Below are positions 1 through 9,987 of a stretch of 64,000 nucleotides of DNA, piece by piece. This stretch comes from Kitasatospora aureofaciens (GTDB lineage: Bacteria; Actinomycetota; Actinomycetes; Streptomycetales; Streptomycetaceae): NCBI RefSeq assembly GCF_019192735.1, contig NZ_JAHTKP010000008.1, forward strand, positions 62,001 to 126,000. Direction: 5' to 3'. The position numbers and the translations under genes are program-made. Position 1 is the stretch's first letter. Every line of letters starts with the position of its first letter. Under the pieces are notes generated by a model. The model was not told the DNA's origin and made no database searches. It saw nothing but the letters and a program-made list of their open reading frames with translations.

Positions 1-1
1 G

Positions 2-301
2 ATGGTCTACCCGGCGCTCACCCCGCTGCCGTGCCTGGACGAACCCACGCCAGGGCCGGACGACGACCCGCTTGCCGCCCTGTTGGGCCGCACGCGCGCC
101 GCCGTCCTGCGCCTGACCGGCCGCGAGCCGACGACCAGTCAGCTCGCCGAGCTCCTGGGCATCAGCCTCGCCTCCGCCTCCGAACACGCCCGCGCGCTGC
201 GCCGGGCCGGTCTGGTCGCCACCGTCAGGAGCGGCCGCGCGGTCCACCACAGCTGCACGGGGCTCGGGCACCGCCTGCTCGCGGGCGGATCAGAACTCTG
301 A
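2..301 (+). CDS. Winged-helix (ArsR-like) transcriptional regulator, C-terminal part
   Basis: The reading frame is open at the window edge, so the true start lies upstream and only the last ~99 residues are seen. They contain a winged helix-turn-helix: T-T-S-Q-L-A-E-L-L-G-I-S, then the recognition-helix segment S-A-S-E-H-A-R-A-L-R-R-A-G-L-V and a wing (V-R-S-G-R-A-V-H-H). This is the pattern of ArsR-type regulators that Streptomyces carry as ~330-residue proteins with the HTH at the C-terminus. The stop is only 7 bases from the stop of the convergent phospholipase D-like gene. Effector and targets cannot be inferred from the fragment. Confidence 0.8.
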   Translation: MVYPALTPLPCLDEPTPGPDDDPLAALLGRTRAAVLRLTGREPTTSQLAELLGISLASASEHARALRRAGLVATVRSGRAVHHSCTGLGHRLLAGGSEL

Positions 302-308
302 CGGAGCG

Positions 309-1994
309 TCAGCCCTGGCAGATGCCGCGGCTGTAGTCGTACGTCGCGGTGGCCTGCGAGTACTGCCACTGCGGCGCGAGCAGCCGCTCGTCGAGCTGGG
401 TGGCGGCGGTGCGGTCCTCGACGACGTAGCCGAAGTCCTGGAGCCAGGCCGGGTAGAGGTTCTTGGACCCGAGGTAGAAGGCGGATCCGTCGACCGAGAC
501 CAGCTTGTGGTGCAGGGCGTACGGGTGGCCGTCGGCCCAGGTCGCGGTGGGGGCGGCGCGGAAGCTCGCGAGCTGGAGGTTCCGGCACATGGCCGTCCGG
601 GCCTGCGCCGGGTCGCCGAGCCTGGCGGCGAGGCGGGACCTGAGGGCGTCGCCGACCTCGTCGAGCGACTTGATCTGCGAGTAGCCGCCGCTGCCGACCG
701 CGCCGCGGTTGGCCGGGTCGCTGACGACGATGCGGACCTTCACGCCGTCGGCGAGCTTGGCCGCGAGCAGGTCGTAGAGCCGCGCGTCGTAGCGGGGCAT
801 CGGCGGGCAGGTGCCGTTGAGGTCCTGCTGGGAGATCTCGATGTGGCTCCCGGCGGCGGAGACCAGCGCCCGAAGGGCGTTCTCCTCCGGGTTGGCCGTC
901 TCGTAGTCGCGGTCGCCGTTGGTGTTGTCGTGCAGTCCGATCGGGCCGCACTTGACGTCGCCGGGGTTCGGGACGGGGTCCGGGCGGTAGGCGGAGGACG
1001 GGTCGGAGGTGCGGATGCCCACGCCCAGGCCGCCGACGGCGATCACGGGGACATTGCCGGTCGCGGTGACACGCTCGGCCGGGGGGTTGAGCCGCTGCTC
1101 CAGGTCGGGGGTACAGCCGGTGCCGTTGGTGGAGGCGAACCAGGCGGCGGAGAACGTCCCGGTGTTGCGGCAGGTCCAGTCCCAGAGGGTGTCCAGGTAG
1201 GCGCCGGCGGAGGCGGCGGCGGGGCCGTTCAGTGCAAGGTCGACGTCGGTGACCGGGTGGGCGGTGTCGAGGTAGTCCTTCTTCCAGTTGTTGATCCCGC
1301 CGGTGATGACGCTCTGCCCGTCGACGACCAGCAGCTTGGAGTGGTTCCACGAGAAGGCCGTCCTGGAGGCCGTCATCGAGGCGACCTCGATCGTGACGCT
1401 CGGCGCGGCGTCGCCGAGCCTGGCCACCAGGTCGTCGCGGTACTTCGACGGGAGCGCGCTGATGTTGAGGAGCGGCGCGGCACCGGCCAGGACCCGTACA
1501 TGGGGCTGGTGGCCGGCGGCGACCGACGCCTTGAGGCCGGCCGCGATCGAATCCTGGAACTCGCCGTCCGGGAACGGCGCGAGCGTCGATATATCGACGG
1601 TGCGGGTGGCTCGCGCGATGTTCTCGCGCATCGCGTCGAGCAGGCGGCGGGTGCCGGGCCGGTCGGCGCAGGCGGGATCGCCCCAGCACCCGGGCGTCTG
1701 CAGCAGCCAGCCGCCCGGGTCCCCGGCCGGGGCGTCGAGCCGGTTGCCCGCCGTCCGCTGCCAGACCGATCCCTCCAGCCCGGGCGACACCTGACGCAGC
1801 GTCGCCTCGACGGCGTCCAGGTACGGGGTGGCGTCGCCCTGCGCGGTGGAGTCGGCCGGCGCGGTGGCCGGCGCCGGGGCGGCGACGGCGGGAACGGTGG
1901 GCAGGACGCCGAGGGTGGCGGTGACGGCGGCGGTGAGGGCCACCGCGGAGCCGGCGATCCGGCGGCGGGAACGGGTGGGGCGGTGATCGAGCAT
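309..1994 (-). CDS. Secreted phospholipase D-like (HKD superfamily) protein
   Basis: About 561 residues. An N-terminal Sec signal (arginine-rich start, hydrophobic stretch, Ala-rich cleavage region A-V-A-A-P-A-P-A) predicts export. Two HKD-type motifs mark the phospholipase D fold: H-S-K-L-L-V-V-D near residue 217, followed by G-G-I-N-N-W, and H-H-K-L-V-S-V-D near residue 494, followed by G-S-K-N-L-Y. Both keep the catalytic His and Lys, so the enzyme is probably an active phosphodiesterase or transphosphatidylase; the substrate is unknown. I chose the ATG at 1994 because AAGGAC lies 6 bases before it; an upstream in-frame ATG at 2009 has no ribosome-binding site. Monocistronic, convergent with the regulator fragment. 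Confidence 0.88.
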   Translation of the reverse strand: MLDHRPTRSRRRIAGSAVALTAAVTATLGVLPTVPAVAAPAPATAPADSTAQGDATPYLDAVEATLRQVSPGLEGSVWQRTAGNRLDAPAGDPGGWLLQTPGCWGDPACADRPGTRRLLDAMRENIARATRTVDISTLAPFPDGEFQDSIAAGLKASVAAGHQPHVRVLAGAAPLLNISALPSKYRDDLVARLGDAAPSVTIEVASMTASRTAFSWNHSKLLVVDGQSVITGGINNWKKDYLDTAHPVTDVDLALNGPAAASAGAYLDTLWDWTCRNTGTFSAAWFASTNGTGCTPDLEQRLNPPAERVTATGNVPVIAVGGLGVGIRTSDPSSAYRPDPVPNPGDVKCGPIGLHDNTNGDRDYETANPEENALRALVSAAGSHIEISQQDLNGTCPPMPRYDARLYDLLAAKLADGVKVRIVVSDPANRGAVGSGGYSQIKSLDEVGDALRSRLAARLGDPAQARTAMCRNLQLASFRAAPTATWADGHPYALHHKLVSVDGSAFYLGSKNLYPAWLQDFGYVVEDRTAATQLDERLLAPQWQYSQATATYDYSRGICQG

Positions 1995-2116
1995 GCACAA
2001 GTCCTTCATGAGGGTCCGGGAATGTTCACCCGAATGTCGGCATAAAGTTACCTCAAGGTAACCCCATGTCGTGTCAGGACCCCATCAAGGATTGCGAGCT
2101 GAGTGCCCGCCAGAGG

Positions 2117-5100
2117 TCACCTGGCAGTCGTCACCTCCTCCAGGTCGACGAGCAGCTCGGAGGCGACGACCGCGTCGAGGTCGCCGAAGGTCTGCGGGTA
2201 GCGGTGGCTCCACCGGTAGTCGCCCGGCGCCGGGGCCAGCCAGACCGTCTCGAAGGTCTGGTCGGGGAACACGTCGAGCGCGCCGACACAGATGCCGTCG
2301 TTGAGCTGGATGACCAGGTAGCAGCCGTCCGCGAGTTTCTTGGAGAACCAGCGCTCTATCCCGGCGTCCCGCGGCTCGCCGCGCTCCCACCCCCGCTTGG
2401 TCAGGCCGAGCAGGCGCCCCACCGGCACGGTGCAGCCCTCGAAGCGGTGCAGCTGGTTGGCGGCGGCCTCCTCCGGCGACACCTGCCGCACCGCCCGGCC
2501 GAGCTGCGGGAAGGGCTGCAGGATCTCGTGGTCGGCGAAGAGCTTCGACCACGCCGTCACGGCCCCGCCGAGGTGCAGCGGGTGGGGGAGGCGGACGGCC
2601 GCATCCTCGGCGAGGACGAACCCGCCGCCGTCGACGTCAGCGAAGGCGCCGTCCTCGGTGACACGGAAGGCGGCCGTCACACCTCCGGCGCCGTCCGCGA
2701 ACCAGACCAGGCGCCGGACGAGGTGCTGGACCAACGGGTGCCGGACGAAAAGCTCCCGGAACTCCGCCGCCGTCCAGCTGCGCCCGGCGACCATGGCCGC
2801 CTCCAGCCGGCGTATCTGGTCCGCGGCGATGGCCCGGACGTCCTTCTTCAGCGCGACGAAGCGCTTGCGCTCGGCCGGGGCGAGCTCCTGGTCGTCCCGG
2901 ACACCGGGGGCGGGCAGGTCCTTGCGCCGCTTGCCGTCGGCGTCCAGCACGAAGGGGCGCAGCTGCTCGTCGAAGCCCACGGTGAAGCGGCGCGGACCGT
3001 AGTCGACGACCGTGGTCCCGTCCGCGTCGAGGCCGAGATCGGGGACCAGACGGTCCGACAACTGCTCGCCGGTGAGGCCCAGACCCTCCGCGACCTCGGC
3101 GATCTTCTCCTGGGCGCGCTCCTTGAGTGCCTTGAACTTCACCCGCTGGGCGATGGCGTGGAGGTGCAGGAGTGCGACGTCGCTGCCGATGCCCGCCAGG
3201 ACGCCCAGGCCCTCGACGGCGCGGTGGTGCGCGCCCTGCCCGGGCCAGTCCCGCAGGATCGGGGTGAGCCTGCGGACCGTCCCGTCGTCGCCGAGGAACC
3301 CGAGCGCGTGCAGCGTCCAGCTCTCCCTGGCGGGCATGCCGGCCTGCCGCCACTCCTCGAACAGGGCCCAGGCGAACGCGGCCAGCGAGTCGGCGCGGCA
3401 GGCCTCGACGACCACGGCGAGCCCGGGGTACGGGTCGGCGGGCTTCGACAGGGCGAGCATGGTCAGCACGTGCCGGACGGCCTCCTCCGGCAGTGCCCCG
3501 CCCTCGGTGAGCAGCAGCTGCGGCAGCACGGCCGGCTGCACCCAGGCGGGCAGGACGGGCAACTTGGCGGGCAGGGCGTTCTCCAGCGGGTCCGCGGCCA
3601 GCGCCTCGGCGACGATCGCCGCCGCTTCGTCGCCGTGGCGGGCGGTCACGGCGGCCAGGACGGCGTCGGTCCCTCCGTCCGCCGCGACCAGGCGCAGCGC
3701 GTGCTCCGCGGCAGTCCGCTCCCGGCCGGCCGGGCCGACCGCGTCGGGGACGAGCAGCAGGGCGGCCGGGATCCCGTGCCGGGCGAACCACGAACGGGCG
3801 GTCGGCTGCAGCGACTTGAGCCGGACCAGGCCGTCGGCCATGATCCGCGCGACGTCGCCGTCGAGGAACGGGAGCAGCAGCGGCGCGTAGTTCGCCGGCT
3901 TGGCCAGTGCCACCGAGACGGCCATCGGCAGTGCCGCCGGGCCGTACTTGGCGACGACGGGGCGCAGGAACTCCGGCCCGCCGTACAAGGACGTGGGCTG
4001 CCACTTCTCGACCCAAGGGGCGAGCACCTCCGCAGGCCCCTGCACCAGCAGCGGGGCTGCGTACCAAAGGCTGGGGAGGTGGTTGGAGAGGACCTTGCGC
4101 GCCTCCGCCGCCCAGTCGGTCGACTCGGGGTACTCCCACCCCTCGGAGTCCACCCGGGCCCAGCGCTCCCGCTCGCCGGCGAGCCACGCCAACTGCGGTG
4201 CGTCGTCCGGCTGCGGAATGTCGAGCACGCGCGGCTTGCGGGCTGTGCGCTTGCGCGTCCACGGCGGCGAGACCAGCACGGCCGGCACGGCCTCCGGCGC
4301 CGCCTCGGCGACGCGCTCCCGAATGCCGTCGAGCGAGCGGACCAACTCCGCCGCGGCCTCGCCGAGTTGGGCCAGCAGCTCGGGCAGGTGGGCCCGGTTC
4401 ATCAGCACATGGGTGTTGAGGAGCTGCCGCGCGGCCGTCGCGTTCTTGCCCTCCCCGGACGCCGCCTCGGCGAGCAGCCGGGTGGCCCGGGCCGGGAAGC
4501 GCTGCATGGCCTCCTGGAGGCCGGGCCGGGCGTGCTTGTCGTCCAGCCGGGCGACCAGGAGGCGGAAGGCGTCGTCGGTCGGGAAGTGCGCCACCGCCGA
4601 GGCGGTGCCGCGCAGTTGGTGGGAGCCGTAGGCCTTCTCGATCGCCCGGCCGAGGAACGGTACGCAGGCCGTCCCGAGACCGTCGGCGAGCGTGCCGATG
4701 AGCCCCACCGACCAGCTGTTCCACATCACGTCCGGGGCCGGGCCGAGGCGCTCGACCTGACCCGGATCGTCGAGCGAGTGCAGCAGCAGCGACCGCAGGT
4801 AGCGGCCGTCGTCGCCGTAGCCGGGCTCGTCGTCGATGCAGTCGTCGGCCCACCCCGGCGTGCCCGGCGCGAGATAGGCCGCCAGGACGCGGCGGTGCGG
4901 CGTGGTGCGGCAGGTCGCGAGCGCGGTGACGGTCTCCTGGTACGTCGCCTCGTCCGCGGCGGCGAGCAGTGCCCGTACCCGGTCCGCCGGCGCCTGCACG
5001 ACGTGCTGCGGGATGTGCTCCGTCGGGCCCCGGAACCGCAGCCTCGGGTCGGTCCGGCTCCCGCCCCGCTGCTGCCAGCCGACCTCGACCTCCACGAGCT

Positions 5101-5713
5101 CCACCACCGCGCGGGCGGCGAACGGAAGCCCGTGCTGCGCCACCCACGCGTCCGGGAACGGCGTCTCCACCGTGTCGCCCGTCCGCCACATGGGCGGCAG
5201 CAGGCCGCACACCACAGCGGCGCCGAGCGGATCGGCCTCCCCGGCCAGGTAGGCACCGGCGGCGCGGACCAGTGTCGGATCGGCGTGCGGGGCGGCCAGC
5301 ACGTTCTCGATCGAGTCCCGCTCGGACGCGATGCGCTGCACGCCACGGCTTTCCGCGTCAGGGGAGGGCGCGGTCACGGCCCGCACCACACCCCCGCGCC
5401 GCGGCTGGACGTGCTTCCGCCAGGCGGCGGGGAGGACGAAGGTGTCCTCGTCCGGCAGCCCGGCAGGCTCCGGCTCCGTGCGAGGTGCGGCCCCGGCTGT
5501 GGCGGCCGACGCGACCTCGGCGTAGCCCTTGCGCTCCTTCTCCGCCACCAGCTTGTCGAACTGCGCCCGCGCCGCGTCGCCGGAGCCCAGCTCCTTCACC
5601 TGGACGCGCCCCTCGGCGCCGATCCGGCCGTAGCGCACGCGCACCGACGCGCCCTCGACCGCCGCCTCCCAGAACTTCGCAGACCCGTCACCGACGAACT
5701 CCCAGCGCCGCAC
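2117..5713 (-). CDS. WGR-domain and DUF4132 (MolR-like) protein
   Basis: About 1,198 residues. Residues ~1-75 form a WGR domain (R-R-W-E-F-V-G-D-G, then V-R-Y-G-R-I-G), a module also found in PARPs and thought to bind nucleic acid. The middle is long, helical and HEAT-like. The C-terminal ~250 residues (W-K-L-F-A-D-H-E-I region, W-E-R-G-E-P-R-D-A-G-I) match DUF4132, as in E. coli MolR-like proteins. The biochemical role of this family is not established. GTG at 5713 is preferred over ATG at 5728 because GAGGAGG sits 4 bases upstream of it. It stands alone, with the divergent Lrp cluster beyond its 5' end. Confidence 0.85.
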   Translation of the reverse strand: MRRWEFVGDGSAKFWEAAVEGASVRVRYGRIGAEGRVQVKELGSGDAARAQFDKLVAEKERKGYAEVASAATAGAAPRTEPEPAGLPDEDTFVLPAAWRKHVQPRRGGVVRAVTAPSPDAESRGVQRIASERDSIENVLAAPHADPTLVRAAGAYLAGEADPLGAAVVCGLLPPMWRTGDTVETPFPDAWVAQHGLPFAARAVVELVEVEVGWQQRGGSRTDPRLRFRGPTEHIPQHVVQAPADRVRALLAAADEATYQETVTALATCRTTPHRRVLAAYLAPGTPGWADDCIDDEPGYGDDGRYLRSLLLHSLDDPGQVERLGPAPDVMWNSWSVGLIGTLADGLGTACVPFLGRAIEKAYGSHQLRGTASAVAHFPTDDAFRLLVARLDDKHARPGLQEAMQRFPARATRLLAEAASGEGKNATAARQLLNTHVLMNRAHLPELLAQLGEAAAELVRSLDGIRERVAEAAPEAVPAVLVSPPWTRKRTARKPRVLDIPQPDDAPQLAWLAGERERWARVDSEGWEYPESTDWAAEARKVLSNHLPSLWYAAPLLVQGPAEVLAPWVEKWQPTSLYGGPEFLRPVVAKYGPAALPMAVSVALAKPANYAPLLLPFLDGDVARIMADGLVRLKSLQPTARSWFARHGIPAALLLVPDAVGPAGRERTAAEHALRLVAADGGTDAVLAAVTARHGDEAAAIVAEALAADPLENALPAKLPVLPAWVQPAVLPQLLLTEGGALPEEAVRHVLTMLALSKPADPYPGLAVVVEACRADSLAAFAWALFEEWRQAGMPARESWTLHALGFLGDDGTVRRLTPILRDWPGQGAHHRAVEGLGVLAGIGSDVALLHLHAIAQRVKFKALKERAQEKIAEVAEGLGLTGEQLSDRLVPDLGLDADGTTVVDYGPRRFTVGFDEQLRPFVLDADGKRRKDLPAPGVRDDQELAPAERKRFVALKKDVRAIAADQIRRLEAAMVAGRSWTAAEFRELFVRHPLVQHLVRRLVWFADGAGGVTAAFRVTEDGAFADVDGGGFVLAEDAAVRLPHPLHLGGAVTAWSKLFADHEILQPFPQLGRAVRQVSPEEAAANQLHRFEGCTVPVGRLLGLTKRGWERGEPRDAGIERWFSKKLADGCYLVIQLNDGICVGALDVFPDQTFETVWLAPAPGDYRWSHRYPQTFGDLDAVVASELLVDLEEVTTAR

Positions 5714-5823
5714 AGCCCCTCCTCGCATGCCGTGGCCGCCACCGGGCGCACGTTCATCCGGTGATCAGCGAGCGAAACCCTAGCGATCACCACTGACAGC
5801 GAGCGCGGCCCTTCCCGCCGAGG

Positions 5824-6315
5824 TCAGCGCGGGGGTGCGAGGTACCGGCGGCCCGGTATCTGCTCGAAGATCAGGTTGGTGCGGGTCTGGGCCACCGCCG
5901 GGTGGGTGGTGAGGTGGTCGACGACGAAGTCGCGGAGGGACTCGGGGCCGGCGACGCCGACGTGCAGGAGGTAGTCGTCGGAGCCGGCCATGTGGAAGAC
6001 GGCGAGGACGCCGGGCAGGTCGGGGGCGGTGCTGCGGAAGCTCTCGTTCTGCTCGCGGGTGTGGGCGCGCAGGCGGACCGAGATCATCGCCTGGAGCGGC
6101 AGCCCGATGGCCGCAGGGTCCACCTCGGCGCGGTAGCCGCGGATGATGCCGCGCTCCTGGAGCGAGCGCACGCGGGCCAGGCAGGTGGAGGGGGCGATGC
6201 CCACCGCGTCGGCGAGGGCGTTGTTCGGGATGCGGGCGTTGTCGGCCAGGGCGCGGATGATCGCCCGGTCCACGTCGTCGATGGGCGTCCGCCGGGGCTG
6301 CGGATTGTTCGGCAT
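5824..6315 (-). CDS. Lrp/AsnC-family transcriptional regulator
   Basis: 163 residues. The N-terminal HTH (D-D-V-D-R-A-I-I-R-A-L-A-D-N-A-R, then L-A-D-A-V-G-I-A-P-S-T-C-L-A-R-V-R) is followed by the ligand-binding RAM domain, including P-G-V-L-A-V-F-H-M-A-G-S-D-D-Y-L-L-H-V. The gene is divergent from the PLP decarboxylase at 6505, which is very likely its target and probably senses the amino-acid substrate. A wide antisense frame continues through the decarboxylase but is only third-position GC bias. The start is the ATG at 6315; upstream lies TTGCGA-N18-AATCCT ending 7 bases before the ATG, so the mRNA may be leaderless. Confidence 0.93.
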   Translation of the reverse strand: MPNNPQPRRTPIDDVDRAIIRALADNARIPNNALADAVGIAPSTCLARVRSLQERGIIRGYRAEVDPAAIGLPLQAMISVRLRAHTREQNESFRSTAPDLPGVLAVFHMAGSDDYLLHVGVAGPESLRDFVVDHLTTHPAVAQTRTNLIFEQIPGRRYLAPPR

Positions 6316-6371
6316 GCCCGCCAGGATTCCAGCTGGTTCCGTCGATTCGCAAACCCGAACGGGCCTCGGTC

Positions 6372-6413
6372 GAACTTTCTTCGGACGAGCTTCCCAAGGG
6401 CGCCGGAAAGTTC
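6372..6413. promoter_or_regulatory. Inverted repeat between divergent Lrp and decarboxylase genes
   Basis: GAACTTTC (6372-6379) and GAAAGTTC (6406-6413) are perfect 8-bp arms separated by 26 bases in the 189-bp divergent promoter region. This is a candidate Lrp/AsnC binding site; assignment is by position only. Confidence 0.4.
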
Positions 6414-6504
6414 CATCCTGGCCCGCGAGTGGCGAACGCCCGTCGCCCTCACCGAGAGCCCCCCCACAGGCCCTCGCCCCCACCGACCCCGGAGTGCCCT
6501 GCCC

Positions 6505-8160
6505 ATGAGCCCGACCGCCACCTTCGCCGCCCCGACCGCCGTCGACCCCGGTCCGGAGCTCGACGGCGGCGAGTTCGAGCTCCCCGCGGCCGGGCTGGAC
6601 GACGCGCAGCGGCTGCGCGCGCTGGACACGGTGGACGAGTACCTGTCGCGCAAGCGCAAGCACCTGGTCGGCTACCAGGCCACCCAGGACATGCAGGGCA
6701 CCGCGCTGGACCTGGCCCGGTTCATGCCGAACAACATCAACAACCTCGGCGACCCGTTCCAGAGCGGCGGCTACAAGCCGAACACCAAGGTCGTCGAGCG
6801 CGCCGTCCTCGACTACTACGCGAAGCTGTGGAACGCGAAGCGCCCGCACGACCCCGCCGACCCCGAGTCGTACTGGGGCTACATGCTGTCCATGGGCTCG
6901 ACCGAGGGCAACATGTACGCGCTCTGGAACGCCCGGGACTACCTGAGCGGCAAGGCGCTGATCCAGCCGCCGGCCGTCCCCTTCGACGCGCTGCGCTACG
7001 TCGGGGCCGCGCCCGACCGGGCCAACCCGAACGCCCACCGCCCGGTGGCGTTCTACTCCGAGGACACCCACTACTCCTTCGCCAAGGCCGTCCGGGTGCT
7101 GGCCGTCGAGACGTTCCACGCGGTCGGCCTGGAGCTGTACCCGGACGAGTGCCCGCTGGCCGACCCGGTCACCGGGCGCCGCGAGTGGCCCACCGAGGTG
7201 CCGTCCCGTCCGGGTCCGTCGGGGCTCCCCTGGGACGGCCCGGGCGAGATCGACGTCGACGCGCTCGCCGCCCTGGTCGAGTTCTTCGCCGCCAAGGGGC
7301 ACCCGATCTTCGTCAACCTCAACCTCGGCAGCACCTTCAAGGGCGCCCACGACGACGTGCGGACGGTCTGCGAGCGCCTGCTGCCCATCTTCGAGCGGCA
7401 CGGCCTGGTCCGGCGCGAGGTGGCCCACGGGACGGACCCGCAGACCGGGGAGCCGCTGGTCGACGTGCGCCGCGGCTTCTGGATCCACGTGGACGGCGCC
7501 CTCGGCGCGGGCTACGCGCCGTTCCTGCGGATGGCGTCCCAGGACCCGGCGTACGGCTGGACCCCGGAGACGGAGCTGCCCGAGTTCGACTTCGGACTCA
7601 CACTGCCCACCGCGGAGTCCGGCGAGGTCGACATGGTCTCCTCGATCGCGATGAGCGGCCACAAGTGGGCGGGTGCGCCGTGGCCGTGCGGCATCTACAT
7701 GACGAAGGTGAAGTACCAGATCTCGCCGCCGTCCCAGCCGGACTACATAGGCGCGCCCGACACTACGTTCGCCGGCTCCCGCAACGGCTTCTCCCCGCTG
7801 ATCCTCTGGGACCACCTGTCCCGCCACTCCTACCAGGACCAGGTGGACCGCATCCGCAGCGCCCAGGAACTGGCCGACTACCTGGAGCGGCGCCTGCTGG
7901 CCATGGAGCAGGAGCTCGGCGTCGAGCTCTGGCCGGCCCGCACCCCGGGCGCCGTCACCGTGCGGTTCCGCAAGCCCAGCGCCGGGCTGGTGGCGAAGTG
8001 GTCGCTGTCCTCGCAGGACGTGGTGATGGTCCCGGGCGACGAGTCCACCCGCCGCACCTACGTGCACGTCTTCGTGATGCCCTCGGTCGACCGCGCGAAG
8101 CTGGACGCCCTCCTGGCCGAACTCGCCGAGGACCCGGCCATCCGCGGGTACGCCGCCTGA
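6505..8160 (+). CDS. PLP-dependent amino-acid decarboxylase (group II, histidine/serine-decarboxylase-like)
   Basis: 551 residues, cytoplasmic. S-M-G-S-T-E-G-N-M-Y-A-L-W forms the phosphate/PLP-binding region. Lys387 in S-G-H-K-W-A-G-A-P-W-P-C-G is the expected Schiff-base lysine. D-T-T-F-A-G-S-R-N-G-F is typical of the histidine/serine-decarboxylase branch of Pfam PF00282 rather than of glutamate decarboxylase. It should remove CO2 from an amino acid to give an amine; the substrate cannot be fixed from sequence. GGAG lies about 10 bases before the ATG. The divergent Lrp regulator suggests substrate-induced expression. The final residues reach the normal family end, so the gene is intact. Confidence 0.9.
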   Translation: MSPTATFAAPTAVDPGPELDGGEFELPAAGLDDAQRLRALDTVDEYLSRKRKHLVGYQATQDMQGTALDLARFMPNNINNLGDPFQSGGYKPNTKVVERAVLDYYAKLWNAKRPHDPADPESYWGYMLSMGSTEGNMYALWNARDYLSGKALIQPPAVPFDALRYVGAAPDRANPNAHRPVAFYSEDTHYSFAKAVRVLAVETFHAVGLELYPDECPLADPVTGRREWPTEVPSRPGPSGLPWDGPGEIDVDALAALVEFFAAKGHPIFVNLNLGSTFKGAHDDVRTVCERLLPIFERHGLVRREVAHGTDPQTGEPLVDVRRGFWIHVDGALGAGYAPFLRMASQDPAYGWTPETELPEFDFGLTLPTAESGEVDMVSSIAMSGHKWAGAPWPCGIYMTKVKYQISPPSQPDYIGAPDTTFAGSRNGFSPLILWDHLSRHSYQDQVDRIRSAQELADYLERRLLAMEQELGVELWPARTPGAVTVRFRKPSAGLVAKWSLSSQDVVMVPGDESTRRTYVHVFVMPSVDRAKLDALLAELAEDPAIRGYAA

Positions 8161-8339
8161 CAGGTTGACCAGCCGTCAGGCCGTAGATGCCGACCTGGTT
8201 GCCTGCGTTCCGTCGCCATCCGGTACCGTCACCGCTCTCACACATGCTCAGCCCCGGCCCGGGTCGGACGAACCCGAACCGGACCGGGCGGAGCGGTGAG
8301 CCCCACCTCACTGTGCACACGTACTCAGGGAGCTTCCTC

Positions 8340-9257
8340 TTGCATCTCTCGCTGCGCCGGACCCTTCCGGCCCTCGCCGCCCTCGGCATAGCCGTCGGCG
8401 CCCCGCTTCTGACCGCCGGCACCGCGCACGCCGTCGGCGAGCGCCTGTGCGGCGACACCTCCGTCCAGTACTCGGTCGACGGCGGCAAGACCTGGGTCGA
8501 CAACGGCCGGATGTCCGAGCCGCACGGCGTCATCCAGGTCCGCCTGGCCGGCGACGCCGGCGAGGGCTGCGACTACAAGATCTCGCTGGCCTCCTACGAC
8601 ACCGAGGGCCCCACCTGGGCCACCTCGGGCAAGCAGACCTTCCTCGGCTGGGCGACCACCACGCTCAACCACGAGAAGCGCCAGGCGACCCTCGACATCG
8701 CCGCCGACCTGCCGAAGTGCTTCGGCCAGATCGACCTGTACAACGGCGACAAGAAGTTCGACGGCGTCGCCAACCCGGCACCGAAGTACCCGAACGGGGT
8801 CTTCCCGGACAACCTGATCGCGGCGTGGAACGGTGGCAAGGCCTGCGCGCCGACCCCGACCGGCACGCCGACCGTCCCGGTGCCGACCTCCTCGGCGTCG
8901 CCCACGGCCACCGCCACCCCGCACCCGACCCCGTCGGCCAGCGCCACCGCGACCGCCACGGCGACCCCGTCGAGCACCGCCAAGCCGTCGGCGTCGCCGA
9001 CCACCACCGGCACCCCGTCGGCCACCCCGAGCCACGCGGCCACGCCGACCAGCCCGGCCCCCTCCACCTCGGCGGACACGACCGGCCCGGTCGGCAAGCC
9101 GACGGCCAAGCCGGTCTCGACGACGCCGGCCCAGACCCTGGCCAGCACCGGTGGCAACAGCACCCAGCTGATCGCCTACGCCGCCGGCGGCGCCGCCCTG
9201 CTCGCCATCGGCGCGGGCGCCCTGGTGACCGCCCGCCGCCGCGCCGCCCGCCGCTGA
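8340..9257 (+). CDS. Secreted LAxTG-anchored surface protein
   Basis: About 305 residues from the TTG at 8340, which has AGGGAG 7 bases upstream; upstream in-frame starts have none. A Sec signal ends at A-G-T-A-H-A. A globular N-terminal half of ~165 residues with Cys residues is followed by a ~110-residue Thr/Pro/Ser/Ala stalk. The C-terminus has the sorting signal L-A-S-T-G-G, a hydrophobic helix and an Arg-rich tail (R-R-R-A-A-R-R). Streptomycete class E sortases recognise LAxTG, so the protein should be linked to peptidoglycan. The function of the exposed domain is unknown. A strong hairpin terminator follows. Confidence 0.88.
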   Translation: MHLSLRRTLPALAALGIAVGAPLLTAGTAHAVGERLCGDTSVQYSVDGGKTWVDNGRMSEPHGVIQVRLAGDAGEGCDYKISLASYDTEGPTWATSGKQTFLGWATTTLNHEKRQATLDIAADLPKCFGQIDLYNGDKKFDGVANPAPKYPNGVFPDNLIAAWNGGKACAPTPTGTPTVPVPTSSASPTATATPHPTPSASATATATATPSSTAKPSASPTTTGTPSATPSHAATPTSPAPSTSADTTGPVGKPTAKPVSTTPAQTLASTGGNSTQLIAYAAGGAALLAIGAGALVTARRRAARR

Positions 9258-9283
9258 CGCAGTACCACCGCAGCATCTGCTGC

Positions 9284-9319
9284 CCGGACGCCCGTGGTCC
9301 CCGGACCGCGGGCGTCCGG
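9284..9319 (+). terminator. Hairpin terminator after LAxTG gene
   Basis: Perfect 11-bp arms CCGGACGCCCG / CGGGCGTCCGG enclose a 14-base loop, 26 bases after the stop codon, followed by a short T-rich stretch. Confidence 0.75.
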
Positions 9320-9369
9320 TCGTTTACGTCCACAGGCTCGGCGCGCCCCGGTTCGGCCGCGGGCGAAAC

Positions 9370-9987
9370 TCAGCCGGGGACGGTCCGGAACCGGCGCCGG
9401 TACTCGGTCGGCGTCGTGTCGAGCCGGCGGCGGAAGGCGCGGACGAGGGTGTCGGTGGTGCCGAAGCCGCAGGTGGACGCGATGCGTTCGAGGGTCTCGT
9501 CGGTGGTCTCGAGCCGGTTGCGGGCCCGTTCGACGCGGGCCGACTCGACGTAGGCGCTCGGGGTGACGCCGAGTTCGGACTTGAAGATCCGGGTCAACTG
9601 CCGCTCGCCGACGTGGGCGTGGGCGGCGAGGTCGGTGACGGTGAGCGGGGCGGTGAGGTGGCCGGCGATGTGGTGACGGAGGTCCTCGATGCGCCGGGTG
9701 GTGGAGACGGGTTCGAGCGGAACGCTGAACTGGCTCTGGCCGCTCGGGCGCTTCAGGTACATCACGAGCTGCCGGGCGACCCGCAGCGCCAGCTCCTCGC
9801 CGAAGTCGTCGGCTACGAGGGCGAGCGACAGGTCGAGGCAGGCGCTGATGCCCGCGCCGGTCCAGACGTCGCCCTCGCGGATGAAGATCGGGTCGGCGTC
9901 GACCTCGATCTCCGGGTATTCGGCGGCGAGTTGGCGCGCGGTCGACCAGTGGGTGGTGGCGCGCCTGCCGCCGAGCAGTCCGGCGGC
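9370..9987 (-). pseudogene. 5'-truncated GlxA-type AraC regulator
   Basis: The frame encodes the end of a DJ-1/PfpI-like domain (A-G-L-L-G-G-R-R-A-T-T-H-W) and then a complete AraC HTH domain (L-A-A-H-A-H-V-G-E-R-Q-L-T-R-I-F and A-S-T-C-G-F-G-T-T-D-T-L-V-R-A-F). GlxA-type regulators are ~320 residues with ~130 residues before this point. Here recognisable sequence stops at ~9987, no plausible start exists, and the terminator of the next gene lies just beyond. The frame continuing upstream to 11388 is only a shadow of the esterase gene. I read this as a deletion remnant. A protein starting internally could still carry the DNA-binding domain, but no ribosome-binding site is seen. Confidence 0.72.

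Noticed and set aside
2066-5764. 1,232-codon plus-strand open frame and other long frames opposite the DUF4132 gene
   Set aside because: Arg/Gly/Val-rich low-complexity translation without domains; a GC-bias shadow of the real minus-strand gene.
5824-8067. 747-codon minus-strand frame through the decarboxylase
   Set aside because: Only the last 163 codons are the Lrp regulator; the rest is antisense to a clear PLP enzyme.
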